Positions 36,141 through 48,400 of a stretch of 64,000 bases of DNA are shown one piece after another; the first letter of the stretch is position 1; every line of letters begins with the position of its first letter. The notes under the pieces are model-generated. The model ran no database searches and was not told the DNA's origin. It was given only the letters and a program-made list of their open reading frames with translations. A program made the translations under genes and the position numbers. The stretch is from Dimorphilus gyrociliatus (lineage: Eukaryota > Annelida > Polychaeta > Dinophilidae). The stretch covers positions 418,623 through 482,622 of the forward strand of contig CAJFCJ010000013.1 in assembly GCA_904063045.1 (NCBI GenBank), written 5' to 3'.

Positions 36141-37419
36141 ATGTTTAAATATCATTGTCGAAACTTTGTAAAAATAAGCATGAATAAATGGTATAAGCAA
36201 ATTTTTCAGATGGATTTCGGACCGATTGAATGGCGCCCTAAATTTGCAACTAAACAGGGTGAAAATGCTCTCTGTGCACCAACGCCCTTCCTAGCTATTA
36301 AAGAGGAAGAAATGATGAAAAATATGAATAAAATGATGGAGTTGATGAAGCAATGGCCAAATGTTGATTTGAGACCCCATTTTAAAGCCCATAAATCGGT
36401 TGATATTGCAAAACAACAGATAAAGTTGGGAGCTGTTGGCATTTGTTGTCAGACACTTACTGAGGCTGAATCAGCTGTTTATGGTGGCTCAATAGAAGAT
36501 GTTTTCATATCGAATGAAGTTATTGGTGTAGGAAAAGTGAAAAGGGTTGTTCAATTAGCCCTGAAATCCAAAATATCCATTTGCGTTGATAATGAAGAAA
36601 ACATAAAAGATTTGAGTCAACTCGCTAAGGAATCTAATGCTAACTTAGATCTTGTGATTGAGGTTAATGTCGGTCAGGATCGATGTGGTATTAAACCTGG
36701 TGCCGATGTTGTACCTTTAGCTAAACTTGTAGAATCTTTACCGAACGTACACTTTAAGGGAATTCAAGCTTACCATGGCTGGAATCAGCATGTTAGATCA
36801 GCAGCTGAAAGGAAAGAACGGACCAACACTGTTGCCGGACTAGCACAAAAAACGGTTGAGTGTCTGCAGTCGGCCAACATTAAATGTCCCTATATTACGG
36901 GTGGTGGTACGGGAACTTTCCCCTACGAAGCTGGAACCGGTCTTTTCACAGAAATTCAACCAGGTTCCTACGTCTTTATGGACGCTGACTACAATAGGAA
37001 TCTGAATGAAAAGGAGACTTTCTATAGTGGCTTCGTTCAAAGTCTTTTTATATATACAACAGTTCAAAGTATAACTGGTGATGAGAGAGCTGTTGTTGAT
37101 AGCGGTATGAAAGCTGCTAGCTTAGATTCTGGACCTCCCTTGGTAAATTTTGAGTCATGCTGAATTAATCAATTCAATAATACTGCAATTAACTTCTCAA
37201 CAGGTGGCGGGAAAAGAGGATTCAGTCATCTATCATTCTGGCGGGGATGAACACGGAATATTAAGACCGAACGATGGCTTTAAAGTTGGACAAGTTATTC
37301 AATTAATACCTGGGCATTGTGATCCAACTGTCAACCTTCACGATGTTTACTATCTGATAGATGGTAATGAGAAGGTTAAAGCAATCTTACCAGTAAATGC
37401 CAGAGATGCTGGCGTCTGA
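36141..37419 (+). CDS. Fold-type III PLP enzyme, D-serine dehydratase/D-threonine aldolase family, 405 aa
   Basis: Two exons, 36141-37142 and 37204-37419, phase 0. The N-terminal alanine-racemase-like barrel has 'RPHFKAHKS', whose Lys in HFKAHK is the expected PLP Schiff-base residue, then 'GICCQTLTEAE', a VNVGQDRCG strand and the phosphate-binding ITGGGTGTFP. The C-terminal domain has 'PGHCDPTVNLHD', the family's metal-binding motif. Such enzymes cleave D-serine to pyruvate and ammonia, or D-threonine to glycine and acetaldehyde; sequence alone does not separate them. Starts at 36141, 36180 or 36210 are possible. The first gives a short basic, amphipathic leader that could target mitochondria. 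No counterpart is known in mammals. Confidence 0.85.
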
Positions 37420-38400
37420 AATGCTTGACATAGAAGTAACAAACAATTTGAATAATTTTGATTAATTCAAAATACAAAAAGATTAACAATAATAATAATG
37501 TAACTTCGTAAAGGATATTTGCATGACGTAGATTTATTTACAGCTAATAAGCCTATAAAGAATGAGATTAAATATTACTGTTTGTTATTTGGTAATATTA
37601 AATGATATCTTGAAACTTATAGCCAAATGTAATATTACTCAGAGTGTATTTATACAAGAAGTCATTTCAAACTTTCCCCTCCCACATAGGTGATTACTAT
37701 TGCACCTGACATTTATTTATTTCCAGATAATTCCAATTATATATTATTATTATAATAGGATATGCATTGTACAGCTTAAAAATCTTTAACAGAATTTACA
37801 GTTTATATCTACTGATCCTGATTCTTCCTTAATAGCTTATTAGTCTTACTAACTGTAGTATACAAAGAGTCTTAACAAGATGTCACTTTGTAACGGGCTG
37901 CAATTATAAAATATTTTATTGATTGAAAACTTAGATATTGTTCTGCACCATCTTGTTTAACAACGAACAAATGATTTAGTATTTGGGGTTAATAACCACT
38001 TGGTGAATTAAATTTGCAGTTATAATTTTGAATATTCTTCAACGAAAAATACGTTATAATCAAACATGTATTTCGATTAGCTATTAATGATAATTTCTTC
38101 TCTTTCAATAAAGGATAGATGAAAATCTATGGTGGTATGCTCAAGTTCTCTTTTATAGAGTATAGTGATTTTGCGTGTTTTTCAGCGATGGGATACTAGT
38201 ATTAAAGCTTTTTTTGGTATATTTTATCGTTTTCGACTTCCAGATAATCTTTTTGTATTAAAATGTACTTGTAAAACTTCGAACAACCTTATTGCCGCCG
38301 GAAATTATTCACCGGAAATGCTTAATATTAGTGTCGCACTTCCTGTTTAGCAGACAGCATTTTAACTATTGCAGTCGATATAATTCGCTCTGTTTTAGAG
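37420..38400. other. Intergenic, nothing recognised
   Basis: 3' flank of the PLP enzyme gene and promoter of UBE2G1. AT-rich, no exon or repeat of note. Confidence 0.5.
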
Positions 38401-39151
38401 ATGTCTTCAGTAAAACAGTCTTGCTTGTTACTCCAAAAACAACTCGCAGGTACGTTAATAGTAAAATAAGAGATAAAAAAAAGAAGTACAATATATAGTA
38501 CAAAAAATTACGTCTTTTTTTTTTCTAATGATTTATCTAGAGTATGATACATTTCACAATCCTGTCGGACAGGCTGTGTTATTATCTATGTAGTCTATAC
38601 ATTCTATAATTCTTTTCGTTCCAGAATTACAAAAAAATCCAAATGGAGGATTCTCAGCTGGTCTTATAGACGATGATAATATTTACAAATGGGAAGTCTT
38701 GATATATGGACCACCAGATACATACTAGTTTGTCATATTTTTTCCATGTAACAATAATTTATTTATTCTAATGATACGAATTTAAAACAGCGAAGGAGGA
38801 TTTTTCAAAGCGCATCTGACTTTTCCCGAAGAGTATCCTCAGAGACCCCCTAAAATGGTATTTGTTAGCGAAATTTGGCATCCGAATATCGAACAAAATG
38901 GTGATGTTTGTATCTCTATACTTCACGAGCCAGGCGAAGATAAGTATGGATACGAAAACGCAAACGAACGCTGGTCGCCTGTTCATACTGTAGAAACAAT
39001 AATGATGAGCGTAATATCGATGTTGGCTGACCCAAACGCGGATTCCCCTGCCAATGTCGACGCTGGAAAGGATTGGCGTGAAAATAAAGAAGAGTTTCGG
39101 AGAAAAGTCAGCAAATGCGTTCGAATGAGCCAAGAGAGCGCATTTGACTAG
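38401..39151 (+). CDS. UBE2G1: Ubiquitin-conjugating enzyme E2 G1, 170 aa
   Basis: Three exons, 38401-38449, 38625-38727 and 38791-39151. The protein begins MSSVKQSCLLLQKQL and is 170 residues, the length I recall for human UBE2G1. Key elements: 'GFSAGLIDDDNIYKWEV', YGPPDT, 'FPEEYPQRPPKM', then 'WHPNIEQNGDVCISILHEPG' with the active-site Cys. The 13-residue acidic insertion after the Cys (EDKYGYENANERW) is diagnostic of UBE2G/Ubc7 enzymes. UBE2G1 builds K48-linked ubiquitin chains, including on cullin-RING substrates. The second intron uses a weak donor, GTTTGT; without it the frame would stop at TAG within one codon, so the splice is required. Confidence 0.95.
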
Positions 39152-40752
39152 ATGTTGGCCGTGTATGACATTGGCTTTTGCCTTATATGTCGCAGCTGGG
39201 AATGAACTTGTGATTCTTATAGACTGCGTAATTAATCACTGTTATGTGTAAAATGTAATGCAGGAGCTAATTTATGCACGTTAATCAGGAAAATTTTTAT
39301 TTAAGATCTTAAGGATAATTTCGCTTTCATTTTTCATCTTACAAAAATTTACTGTAATACAGCGATTGTCTGACATTTTATAAGCTTTAACGTCCATTCA
39401 ATAGCTTTTTATTAAGTATCTTGGCCAATATTCTCTATTATTTGAAACAAAACACTTTCAGATTACAACGGTTAAATAACCACAAATAGTTTTCTAACTT
39501 TTTGTTTTTCTAAATAGCTCATTATCTATTTTTCCTGTTTTTTTTTGTTTATATACAGTATATTCTTCAACTTCATTCAAAATTTTTATACTATTTAATT
39601 AACTCTCTTTTTCTTCTTCTCTTCCCTATACGGATATTTAATAAGTTTTGTTTTCTTAATAGAAAACCCCATGTAATTAGACTCATCGCTAAGCGTCTAG
39701 AGACTAATATGTAATTAATGAAAATACACTGTACGGATGATGGTTAAGACAAATGACCTTTGATACAGGTCATAACTTTCTTATTCTCTCCTCTAAACAG
39801 GTTACCTTTTGGTTCAAAAACCTCAATCGACCCATCTAACCTTTGTTAAATCGATAGATGGCAGTAGAGGGCAGGGGGCAGGGAAGATAAAAAACTATAA
39901 TAATGCAATATGAGAAAGAAAGAGGGAGAGAGAGGAGTTTTTTTAAACGTTCCCAGTACTTTAGAAAGCGATATCATAAAATAACAATTCCAAAGTAGTC
40001 AATTAATAAGTGTATTTATAGATATAAGAAAAAACCAACACAAGTAGAAGTTTAAATGAGTAAGTGAAATGTTATCGTTATCTCCTCTTGTTCATGTTTA
40101 ATCCATGATTTTTTTCATATCAAAATTGGCAAGTCACTTTAATTTTTTTTGTATAGAAAGAAAACAATTTTCATTCATTTGTTTTATCTAATTGCCAATG
40201 ATTTAACGTTTAAAATGCCGATATTTTATACTAAAGAAGGAAAATTATCATACAAATTACATGAAATTAATTAAATTTTGCAGTAGTATTTCTAGCCTAC
40301 ATAGAAATCAATGGTATTTAATCTTTGGTACTATAAATATCTTAATTATCTACTAGTATAATAGCACTTTTTCCTTATGTATGGTACATCTATATATTTT
40401 ATTGTAAATGTCTATTTATTATGAAAAAAATGTCTCTTGCCTCGATAGTATTATTCCGATTACATATAAGTTGAATAATGGTTGAGATTTTTTAAGAATC
40501 CACAAAAGTTTTCGGGTTGTAGGAAGTATTTTCATATGAAAAAAAGATAGGCTATATTTTCTGATAAAAGCTTTGCTTGTAATGTCGTTAATTTCTTCAT
40601 AGACGTGAAAAGGATTTATAATTTTCAGATGTCTTAATAATATTCGATGGGTCAACGAAAGGTGGCGGCGTCGTCGAAAATTATATGTAAATGAAAGCGG
40701 TAGCAAAGCGACGCAAAAAAAAACCGATTTCCAATTGATCCCAACAGTGACG
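39152..40752. other. Intergenic, promoter of SLC46-like gene
   Basis: No exon seen. Contains a CTCF-like site at 39861-39873 and a GAGA-rich tract near 39912-39935. A short GC-richer segment just before 40752 is probably the transporter 5' UTR. Confidence 0.5.
39861..39873 (+). promoter_or_regulatory. CTCF-like motif, one mismatch
   Basis: GCAGTAGAGGGCA fits CCASYAGRKGGCR at 12 of 13 positions. An overlapping weaker match (CGATAGATGGCA) lies just upstream. Located between UBE2G1 and the transporter gene. Confidence 0.35.
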
Positions 40753-42186
40753 ATGGCTTCCAATTTCGCTCCGGAATTAATATTTTTATTATTCAAAGCT
40801 GGGGATGCCATGCTTGAACCAACTTTAAAACTGTTTCTTTACGAATCAGTTCAGCAGTCCGGTGAGAATGATGCGACAGCACAAGAAAGAGGAGCAACTT
40901 ATATGTTATTGCACAAGATTGTTATAAATTTACCAGCATTAGTATTAGGCTTAGTATGTGGTGCGTGGAGTGATAAAGTTGGAAGAAAGTTGCCCATGAT
41001 GTTACCTTGTGTCGGAGCAGTTCTTGGCGCTCTGGCCTATATCGGTAGTGAAATGTTTTACCCTCATATTCTTCCGTTAGTGTTGGTGGGAGCAGCCGTC
41101 CGAGGGTTATTGGGAAAATCAGCCGTAATTAGCATGGCATTACACTCGTATATTACGGATACAACTAGTACGGTTAGTCGCACTACGAGATTGGCAAGAT
41201 TATTATCTATGAATTACTTTGGTTATTTTTTCGGCTCCCTATTAGCTGGAATTTTACTAGATGTCGTAAGATTCAACATTGTATTCAGTATTGTAGGACT
41301 TATTAACGCTATTACATGCCTAATAATTGTATTCTGTCTAGAAGAGACATCTGAACTAGGCATTGCCAATTCCGATCTTTTCTCCATACAAAATATGAAA
41401 GAATCGTTTAGTGTTTTAACCAAGGAAAGATCGCAGCGATTTCTTTTACTTTCATTCATAAGCTTGGTAACGCTCTGGCAAGTTTGCAAAGCTGGCGAAG
41501 TGGATGTCACATTGTTGGTTGTCGAACGAAAACCGTTGAATTGGCGTCACGCTTTATATGGCTACCTATTGGCTGCCGATTACGCTTGTTTAGGTCTCGG
41601 TGTGTTGTGTTTACTGCCAATATTATCAAAAAGAATGCATGATGTGAGCTTGGTACTAATAGGTATCTTCTTCAAGTTTGGTCGCGTCATTTGTATAGCC
41701 GTTGGCGGTAGTTCATACGTGATGTTTGCTTCCGTTGTCGTTGGAGCTCCTGCCTCAATGGTTGTATCCGGTAGTAAGTCAATCGTATCCAAGCTTGTTC
41801 AGTACGACGAAGTTGGGAAGATATTTTCTCTTATGTCCACCGGCGAAACAGTATCTAATTTAATAGGAGCTGTTATATTTACGACCGTTTATAAGATAAC
41901 ACTTCCAATATGGCCTCCAACGGTCTTTGTAATTGAAGCTGTTTTCTTCTCATTATTATTCTTGGTTATTCTATGCCAAGCTTCACATATTAAACAGTGT
42001 ACTCCTAATGAAGATGAAACCTGTAATGAAAGTAAAAGGGACAAAACTCCACTCATCCCAAATATTAAACATACACCACCCACACCAGAAAAATTTAGCG
42101 ACCCAACGTACTCATCGACTGTCGAGAAACACGTGTCTTTTTCGGATTGTTTAATCGAGAAAAAGCATACCGTTCGCTTCAATTAA
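40753..42186 (+). CDS. SLC46-like major facilitator transporter, 477 aa
   Basis: A single intronless frame. The first ATG is 40753 (MASNFAPELIFLLFKAGD), 13 bases into a longer open frame. The product is highly hydrophobic with about 12 membrane spans. It carries the MFS loop 2-3 signature 'GAWSDKVGRKLPMM' and an SLC46-like first span and N-half. SLC46 members move folates, antifolates or small immune and drug-like molecules with protons. Which substrate applies here cannot be read from sequence. The 60-residue cytoplasmic C-terminus is hydrophilic and Pro/Thr-rich. Lack of introns, unlike nearly all its neighbours, suggests an old retrocopy or intron loss. Confidence 0.82.
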   Translation: MASNFAPELIFLLFKAGDAMLEPTLKLFLYESVQQSGENDATAQERGATYMLLHKIVINLPALVLGLVCGAWSDKVGRKLPMMLPCVGAVLGALAYIGSEMFYPHILPLVLVGAAVRGLLGKSAVISMALHSYITDTTSTVSRTTRLARLLSMNYFGYFFGSLLAGILLDVVRFNIVFSIVGLINAITCLIIVFCLEETSELGIANSDLFSIQNMKESFSVLTKERSQRFLLLSFISLVTLWQVCKAGEVDVTLLVVERKPLNWRHALYGYLLAADYACLGLGVLCLLPILSKRMHDVSLVLIGIFFKFGRVICIAVGGSSYVMFASVVVGAPASMVVSGSKSIVSKLVQYDEVGKIFSLMSTGETVSNLIGAVIFTTVYKITLPIWPPTVFVIEAVFFSLLFLVILCQASHIKQCTPNEDETCNESKRDKTPLIPNIKHTPPTPEKFSDPTYSSTVEKHVSFSDCLIEKKHTVRFN

Positions 42187-43050
42187 ACTCTTTATCATTA
42201 TAAAAGGATGATATTGGTCGATTTTCTTCATGTATTTTGGGTTTAAGAACATAAGGGTAATATAAAAATCAAGGGCGTTTGTCAATTGGTAATTATTGAT
42301 CTGTCTCAGGCGTCATGTGCTTTTGACTGTAGAGCATAGTTTCTAGTCGTTAACCTAAACCTACTCTATCCTTATACTGAAATACAAAATTGTTATGGCC
42401 CTGTTCCACTGGCATGATCACTATTACTTATTTCTATCTTACATGGCAATTTCGCTATTTTCAAGTTTTAGGAAATGGAAAGTCGATTTTCACTTTTCCT
42501 TTTTAACAATGAACATTTTATAGACTTTTTTCGATCGCCCTTCCTTTTCCTTTAAAGGGCAGCGTTAAACAAATACCGTTACCATATAAGGTAATTTTGC
42601 TGTTTTCAGGTTTTTATATTTGAAAATTGCTTGGAGTGTTTTTTGTTGCGAAAAAAACAATAATCAAACTAGTTTATATTATTACCTTGCCCTATCCCCT
42701 AAAGGATAATTCAACAAAAAATATAGTTCTTGAACATAAAAAACGTGTCCATTTTCCATTTGTATTACTCCGTTGTGACTCTACTCAATTCTTACATAAA
42801 CACTTAGTATAAAAAATTGTTTTTTGGAGCAAACTGCGAAAGTAGTCCGATAAGCAAATTTTCAGTGTATAAAAAGGGCAAAATTTTCAGTGTTAATCGG
42901 AGTCTTGGCTTTGTCCAGGGTATCCCGATGTGGAAGTAAGTATTCAGAATGAAATACTAGAACTTGGACGAATTCTAAAGTTTTCTTTCTCTTTCTTCTA
43001 GCTCTTTCACAGAAGTCTGCATCTATTTCGTCGTCATAAGGAACATTTCA

Positions 43051-43260
43051 ATGTTATCGTATTGCAACAGTTGTTTTTTGCTCCTGCTCTGGTCCGGTCT
43101 TCCACCGAGAAGTACGTGTATCTGCCCTCGTGATTCCGGATCGGATAGAAAATTTTTCACTTGCTGAAAGCTTGCCAATGTCTTCCCTCTCCCTTTCATT
43201 GGGGGCTGGGTTGATAGGCATGCCTTTCGGAGTGTGACTATGTAACCTTGTTATGGCACG
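43051..43260. other. GC-richer islet with short frames on both strands
   Basis: About 200 bp stand out from AT-rich surroundings. On the plus strand a 38-codon frame from 43051 reads like a short signal peptide followed by Cys-x-Cys ('MLSYCNSCFLLLLWSGLP'). On the minus strand a 55-codon frame (43221-43054) is hydrophilic ('MPINPAPNEREREDIG'). Neither is recognised. It could be a short exon, a non-coding RNA or a decayed insertion. Confidence 0.25.
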
Positions 43261-45249
43261 AAGACAATCTATACACTTTCCACAAAAAAACCTCTCCTTT
43301 TGGATGGGTGATACAATTCGCTAAAATCCTTTATTTTCGTGATTGATTGGATGCAATATTAATATTTCGACAAACTTCTTACAAAAAATGAGGAAGATCT
43401 GAAAGCAAATTATTTGTCTTTTGTTTTGTCAAAATTATAAATAATAAGTGACCAATACAATATAAACTTTGTTTCTTGAAACACACCTTTCGCCTTTTTA
43501 CATTTTAATAGGAATATGTAAAATGCAAATACAATATTTTAGATGTTATAATATATGCATTGATAAATCAAAATAGTCGTATCACGTCTAATATCCCTTT
43601 TCTAAATGAGAGTCGATTTTTTATTATATTCTTAGAAATTTTTTTTCTTGAAAATTCGCACCTTTTTATAAACCAATAATTTAATTAGTCATTGGGAATT
43701 CTCCTCGAACGGAAACTCCTAATAAATATCTTTCCTTTCTTTTGGCTAGAAAATTGATTATAATGCTTGATGAATATACAAATAGCCATATGTCAGATTT
43801 GATCAAATGAATTTATTCATTTCTTATCATTCTGCACAACAATAAAGAAATAACATGTTTTAATTGTTTTCGATTCGCTAACACGGAGAAAAGGTTTGCT
43901 TTGACACTCTGGCAAAGTAGGTCGTTTCAATGTCAAATATATTGTCTTTAAACCCAATAAACTAGTCGGAAAAGTTATCTAAACTACGAATTACCATAAT
44001 TATTTATACGTATAAACGTTCGATATAATTGATTCCAGTGAGAGAAAATCTAATTTTCATAAATAACGAAAGGAACATTTAAAAGGTTTGTAACTGAAAA
44101 CGACATCTATGGGATATAAAAATGTGTTTTTGTTAAAGAGAGTTTTCTCTTGGAGAACACAATGAATATTGGGTTAAAGATTACGCTGGAAAAAGTTCCA
44201 AAAATACTGACCAACTGTCTCTTCTATTCTTCACTAGCTTATAAATAGTTTCTCCTTTAAAATGACTTAAAGAAATTCTTCTTACGATTTCAAATCTTTT
44301 TTCTTGAGCCAATCTAATTCGAATGCTCCAACTTTCCAAAGTGACTTGGGTAAGCTACATTACTGACTACGTCATATCCTTCTTTAATATTTAATATTGA
44401 TACGTAGGCCTATTTGAAAAATTTTTTGAAGGAAAAAACGTCTCTTTTTTTAAATTCAAATTTATTGTAATTTTCTTTATTTAGATGTATGAAAAGAGGT
44501 AAATAAACTGCTTTAATAGAATTATAAAAGGCTTTGAAAGGAAAGAAAAAAAAAAGAGAAGCTAATAGAGTATCCATATAAAATTCCTAAGAGACATTTT
44601 AAAAAGTTATGGTTAACAAATGTTAGGTAAAATTACACTTGAAATGTTATAGTTTTCATTTTTGATTGTTGTTCTATTTATAAAATAAGGATAACGATTA
44701 GTTAAGGTTCCTTTATTGTGACTACTTTCAGGGGATTTAAAATAGTACCTTATTTTTTTGCGAACGTGAAAGAAAATGAAAATGTACTAAACAACTGAAA
44801 ACACAGTGATAGCCCATATCCAATTAATGACGAACTTAATAGTTACTTATATTTTGTACATTGCGGTACTTATATGGTATAAATATCAAAACTCTATTGT
44901 AAGGGGAAAGAAATAATGTTCATGGCTTTAAAATTTGATTTTTTTGCTTGACATTTATTATAAAGCAATTTATTACTGCCTGATTATGGTGAACATCTTT
45001 TTTCACAGCTAATTGTTTAATTGCGTTAGATTGTGTAGCATTAATAAGCCGTACAACCTTCAATATGTTTAGTTCTTTTTTGAAAAATTAATTTTATTTT
45101 TTACTTGACATACAAAGATATATAATTTTTAAATATTATGATTTTGTCGTCGTGACAGAGGCATAAAAAGCTTCTTTTGTTTGAATAAAAACAGAGAAAT
45201 GTAGTCGAACTATTCTGGAGGCTAGTGACCGTTTAACCGCCGAATAATT

Positions 45250-45369
45250 ACCGGTGAAAAAAGTTACCGGTAAAAAATTATAAAAAAAATCATTTATTTT
45301 AAAGATAATAAATGATATTAATTACTGACTTAATATTAAAAAAATCAAAATCAAAATCAAAAACCGGTT
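45250..45369. promoter_or_regulatory. Three ACCGGT palindromes upstream of PHF21-like gene
   Basis: ACCGGT occurs at 45250-45255, 45266-45271 and 45363-45368; the third is a full AACCGGTT. They lie 62-180 bp before the start codon. AACCGGTT is the Grainyhead/CP2 family consensus, so these may be binding sites for such a factor. Confidence 0.3.
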
Positions 45370-45429
45370 CCGGTACGGGAACCAGATTATTCATCATTAG
45401 AAATACGCGTCGCCTGAAGTCGAAGTTAA

Positions 45430-48400
45430 ATGGATAATTCTCCAGACTCAGAAACGGTAACATACTATTTATTAGGTTTAAGGCTTCTATAAACTTTTAT
45501 CTAACCATTGACGACGTATTGCTGCAATTTGTTTACTTTTCATCGACTTTGGTTACCCTTTAAAATTTCACTATGACCACGGAGATTTTGTATAAAGTTT
45601 CGTGCATATAATTTTTATTTTTTAGCTATTTTAGATAAAGATATATTTTTCTCCTTTAACAAATTACTTACTTTAATTAGAAATCAGCTTTGTCTTTTTT
45701 CTACATTTTAAACTAGGGATTATTATTTATTGTATACAATTTGCCTTTGTGAGATATTGGTAACCAGTCTTCAATTTTATTGTCTAAAGTTTGAATTTGG
45801 CTGATATTAGGTTAATTTTTTCTATATTTTCTTATTCTTTGTTTGTTTCAGGACGCTCAACCCAAAAGGATGATATCTTCGAATGAATTGGACTCGATAC
45901 AAAAAGACTTAAAAGCAGCTATCCAGAATCATGCAGTATGTACAGAGGCCATATACACTTTTTTAACATTATCACTTTAGTTCAAACTAACCGTTCATAG
46001 TTGGAGGAAAATCTCTCCTCTGCTTTTTTGTTTTTGCTTGTTCATAGAGAATCCATTATTAGAGTTCGTACTAACTTCACATGGCACAAAATTAACCTAA
46101 ACTAGTTTTAGTTTTTTAGTCAGTGGCACAATCTAGATTAGATTCCTCTATATTCGGTATAATAAGATTTATAAATTTTTCCATTTTTTTAGGCTCTTGG
46201 TATTAAAGCAAAACAATTTCCGGATGTAAGTAGCGTATGTTAATGATTTATGCCTGTTCAGTTTATTTGAAACTTAAACTAAAAAAAAATAATATATCTT
46301 GCCTCTGTGATTCTACTTATTTTCATTTCTTCAGATAATTGTTTTCTCTTTAGTTTTCTCTCTTTCTTTCATTTATTTCTAATTCTTTCTGCTGAGATGA
46401 TTCTTAAAAAAAAAAAGAAAATTTAACGTGTACCACATTTTATTTACAAGTTACATAATTTGTCAAAATTGCAGGATAAATCTATTCGAGTAGAACTAGA
46501 TGGACTTGCAGAAAAAATTATGGTCTTAAACGATAAACAGGTATTTTGGTATTTCATTTTTTTTTTTTAAACCTAATTTATACATTTTTTCTCTATCCGA
46601 AAATAGAAAGAAGTTGTGAATAAAATAAGGCAGCTATCGAATGCAACAAAGCAAAATAAACAGGAGGTTTGTTATTCAATTAAAGTTGTTTAGAGATTAT
46701 TTTATAAATTATACTTTCATTGATGTCTCAGGCGCCAGCGATTTTGAGTAAAGTTTCGATTATGAGTAGAAGACCAAATGTTTCGAGGAGCCCATCTATT
46801 TTGTCTCCGGCAAAATCTCCAAACAGAAATTTACCCTCACCAAAAGTGCAAATAGCTTCTAATTTCCCTGCTCAACACAAACCTCGGAAGTCTGAACTGA
46901 AACCTCGATGCCATTCTCCGCCTATTAAGGTAAACCACATCAAATACTAAGGTTATTATTTGAGAAAGAATAAGCTGTTTTATGAAAACAGGTCCCTTCT
47001 TTCCAACCATCAACGCCTCCTTCCCCGGCAACACCACCCATAAATCGATCTCCTTCTATTACGCCGAGTAAAAAAGCCAAAATGTACAACGCTCCAAAAG
47101 TTCGATCTGTAGAAAAGAGGACTAGTCCTCCTCCTGATAATACAATGGAACATGAAGAACCTGTATACCCTTTTAGCAATGGTTGGCTAAGTTCCGAAAA
47201 GAATCCCGAAAAGAGTGCCGAATTACAATTTATGTGGAGTTTGAAATTAGTACCTATTGCCCAAGCAGAGGGTAAGAAAAAAATTATTAATAAATATTTT
47301 AACTAACTGCAAAACGTTCAAAAGAAATGAGGAAACGACGTTCAGAAAGGAAGCGGAGGAGCACTGCTAATCCTCAATTTAGTTATAGTAACTCTGCGGG
47401 TGGAGATGTAAGTAAAGTCCTTTGTTTTCTTGTTAACTTTATATTTGAAAGTTAATTAACTTCGCACGATAACAACGAAACAAAAAAATTCATTCTTTTT
47501 AATTGCATTTTTAATTTATCAAACTTCTTTTGTTGCCATAGTAATTCTTTTACCCGTTTCGTCTTATCTCGAGTTTAAATTTTTTCCTATTTTTACTTAA
47601 ATAATAATTATTCAGAGATTTCGAGGAAGAAAGTACTATTCCGTAATTAAAGCGGTAAAACCTTTGAAATATTAGGTGCATCCTATTTTCAATTTATTAT
47701 TCATATTCTAAACGGAGCTTACTTAATAACGTATATTGTACAATAAAAAGCTAGTTCAGTAAAAGATAATCGAAAACGAAGAAGAATTATGCTACTATAT
47801 GTTCCAGATCATTTACAGCTTTAAAAAGACACTTGAATAGATTGTAATATTACGCATAGTTTTAATATATTTTTTTACTTTTTTTTTCAACTAATCAGAA
47901 TTAATGCTAAAACTATTATTCGTACTAATTATATAAAATTTATTATGTCTGCTATTTATTAATATGTTCGTTATAATTTTTGTTATTTTCCTCAATTATT
48001 CTTGAGTACAATTTTTATTTTTTGTGCTTTTTTTTTTTATATATTCCCTCGCCCCCTCCCCCCCTTCCTTTCACACACAGTCCTCTTTAAACAAGTACTT
48101 GTGCAATTGTCCAGTTTTTCTGTTTTGTTATTCAAAGGCTAATTACTTTTCTCTTTTTATTTCAACAGTTATCTGACCGGCGACCAAAATCTTCTAGTTT
48201 TTATCATACGTTGAGTTCTCGTATGAGATGTAAGATATAGTTATAAAAGAGATTGACTTTTTTCTAAAAGTTTTCATTTAATTTTATTACAGCTCTTGAA
48301 GATGAAAAGTCATCATTAACAGATAGTATTGAAAAAAGTCGAACTAATGTTAGGAATATGAAAACAAATAGTGAAAACAAAAAGAAAAAAGCTGATGTAA

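Larger units (their letters stand above)
42187..45429. other. Long gene-poor interval
   Basis: AT-rich and mostly featureless. A segment near 42880-43260 is GC-richer with splice-like boundaries and is listed separately. No assigned gene. Confidence 0.45.
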
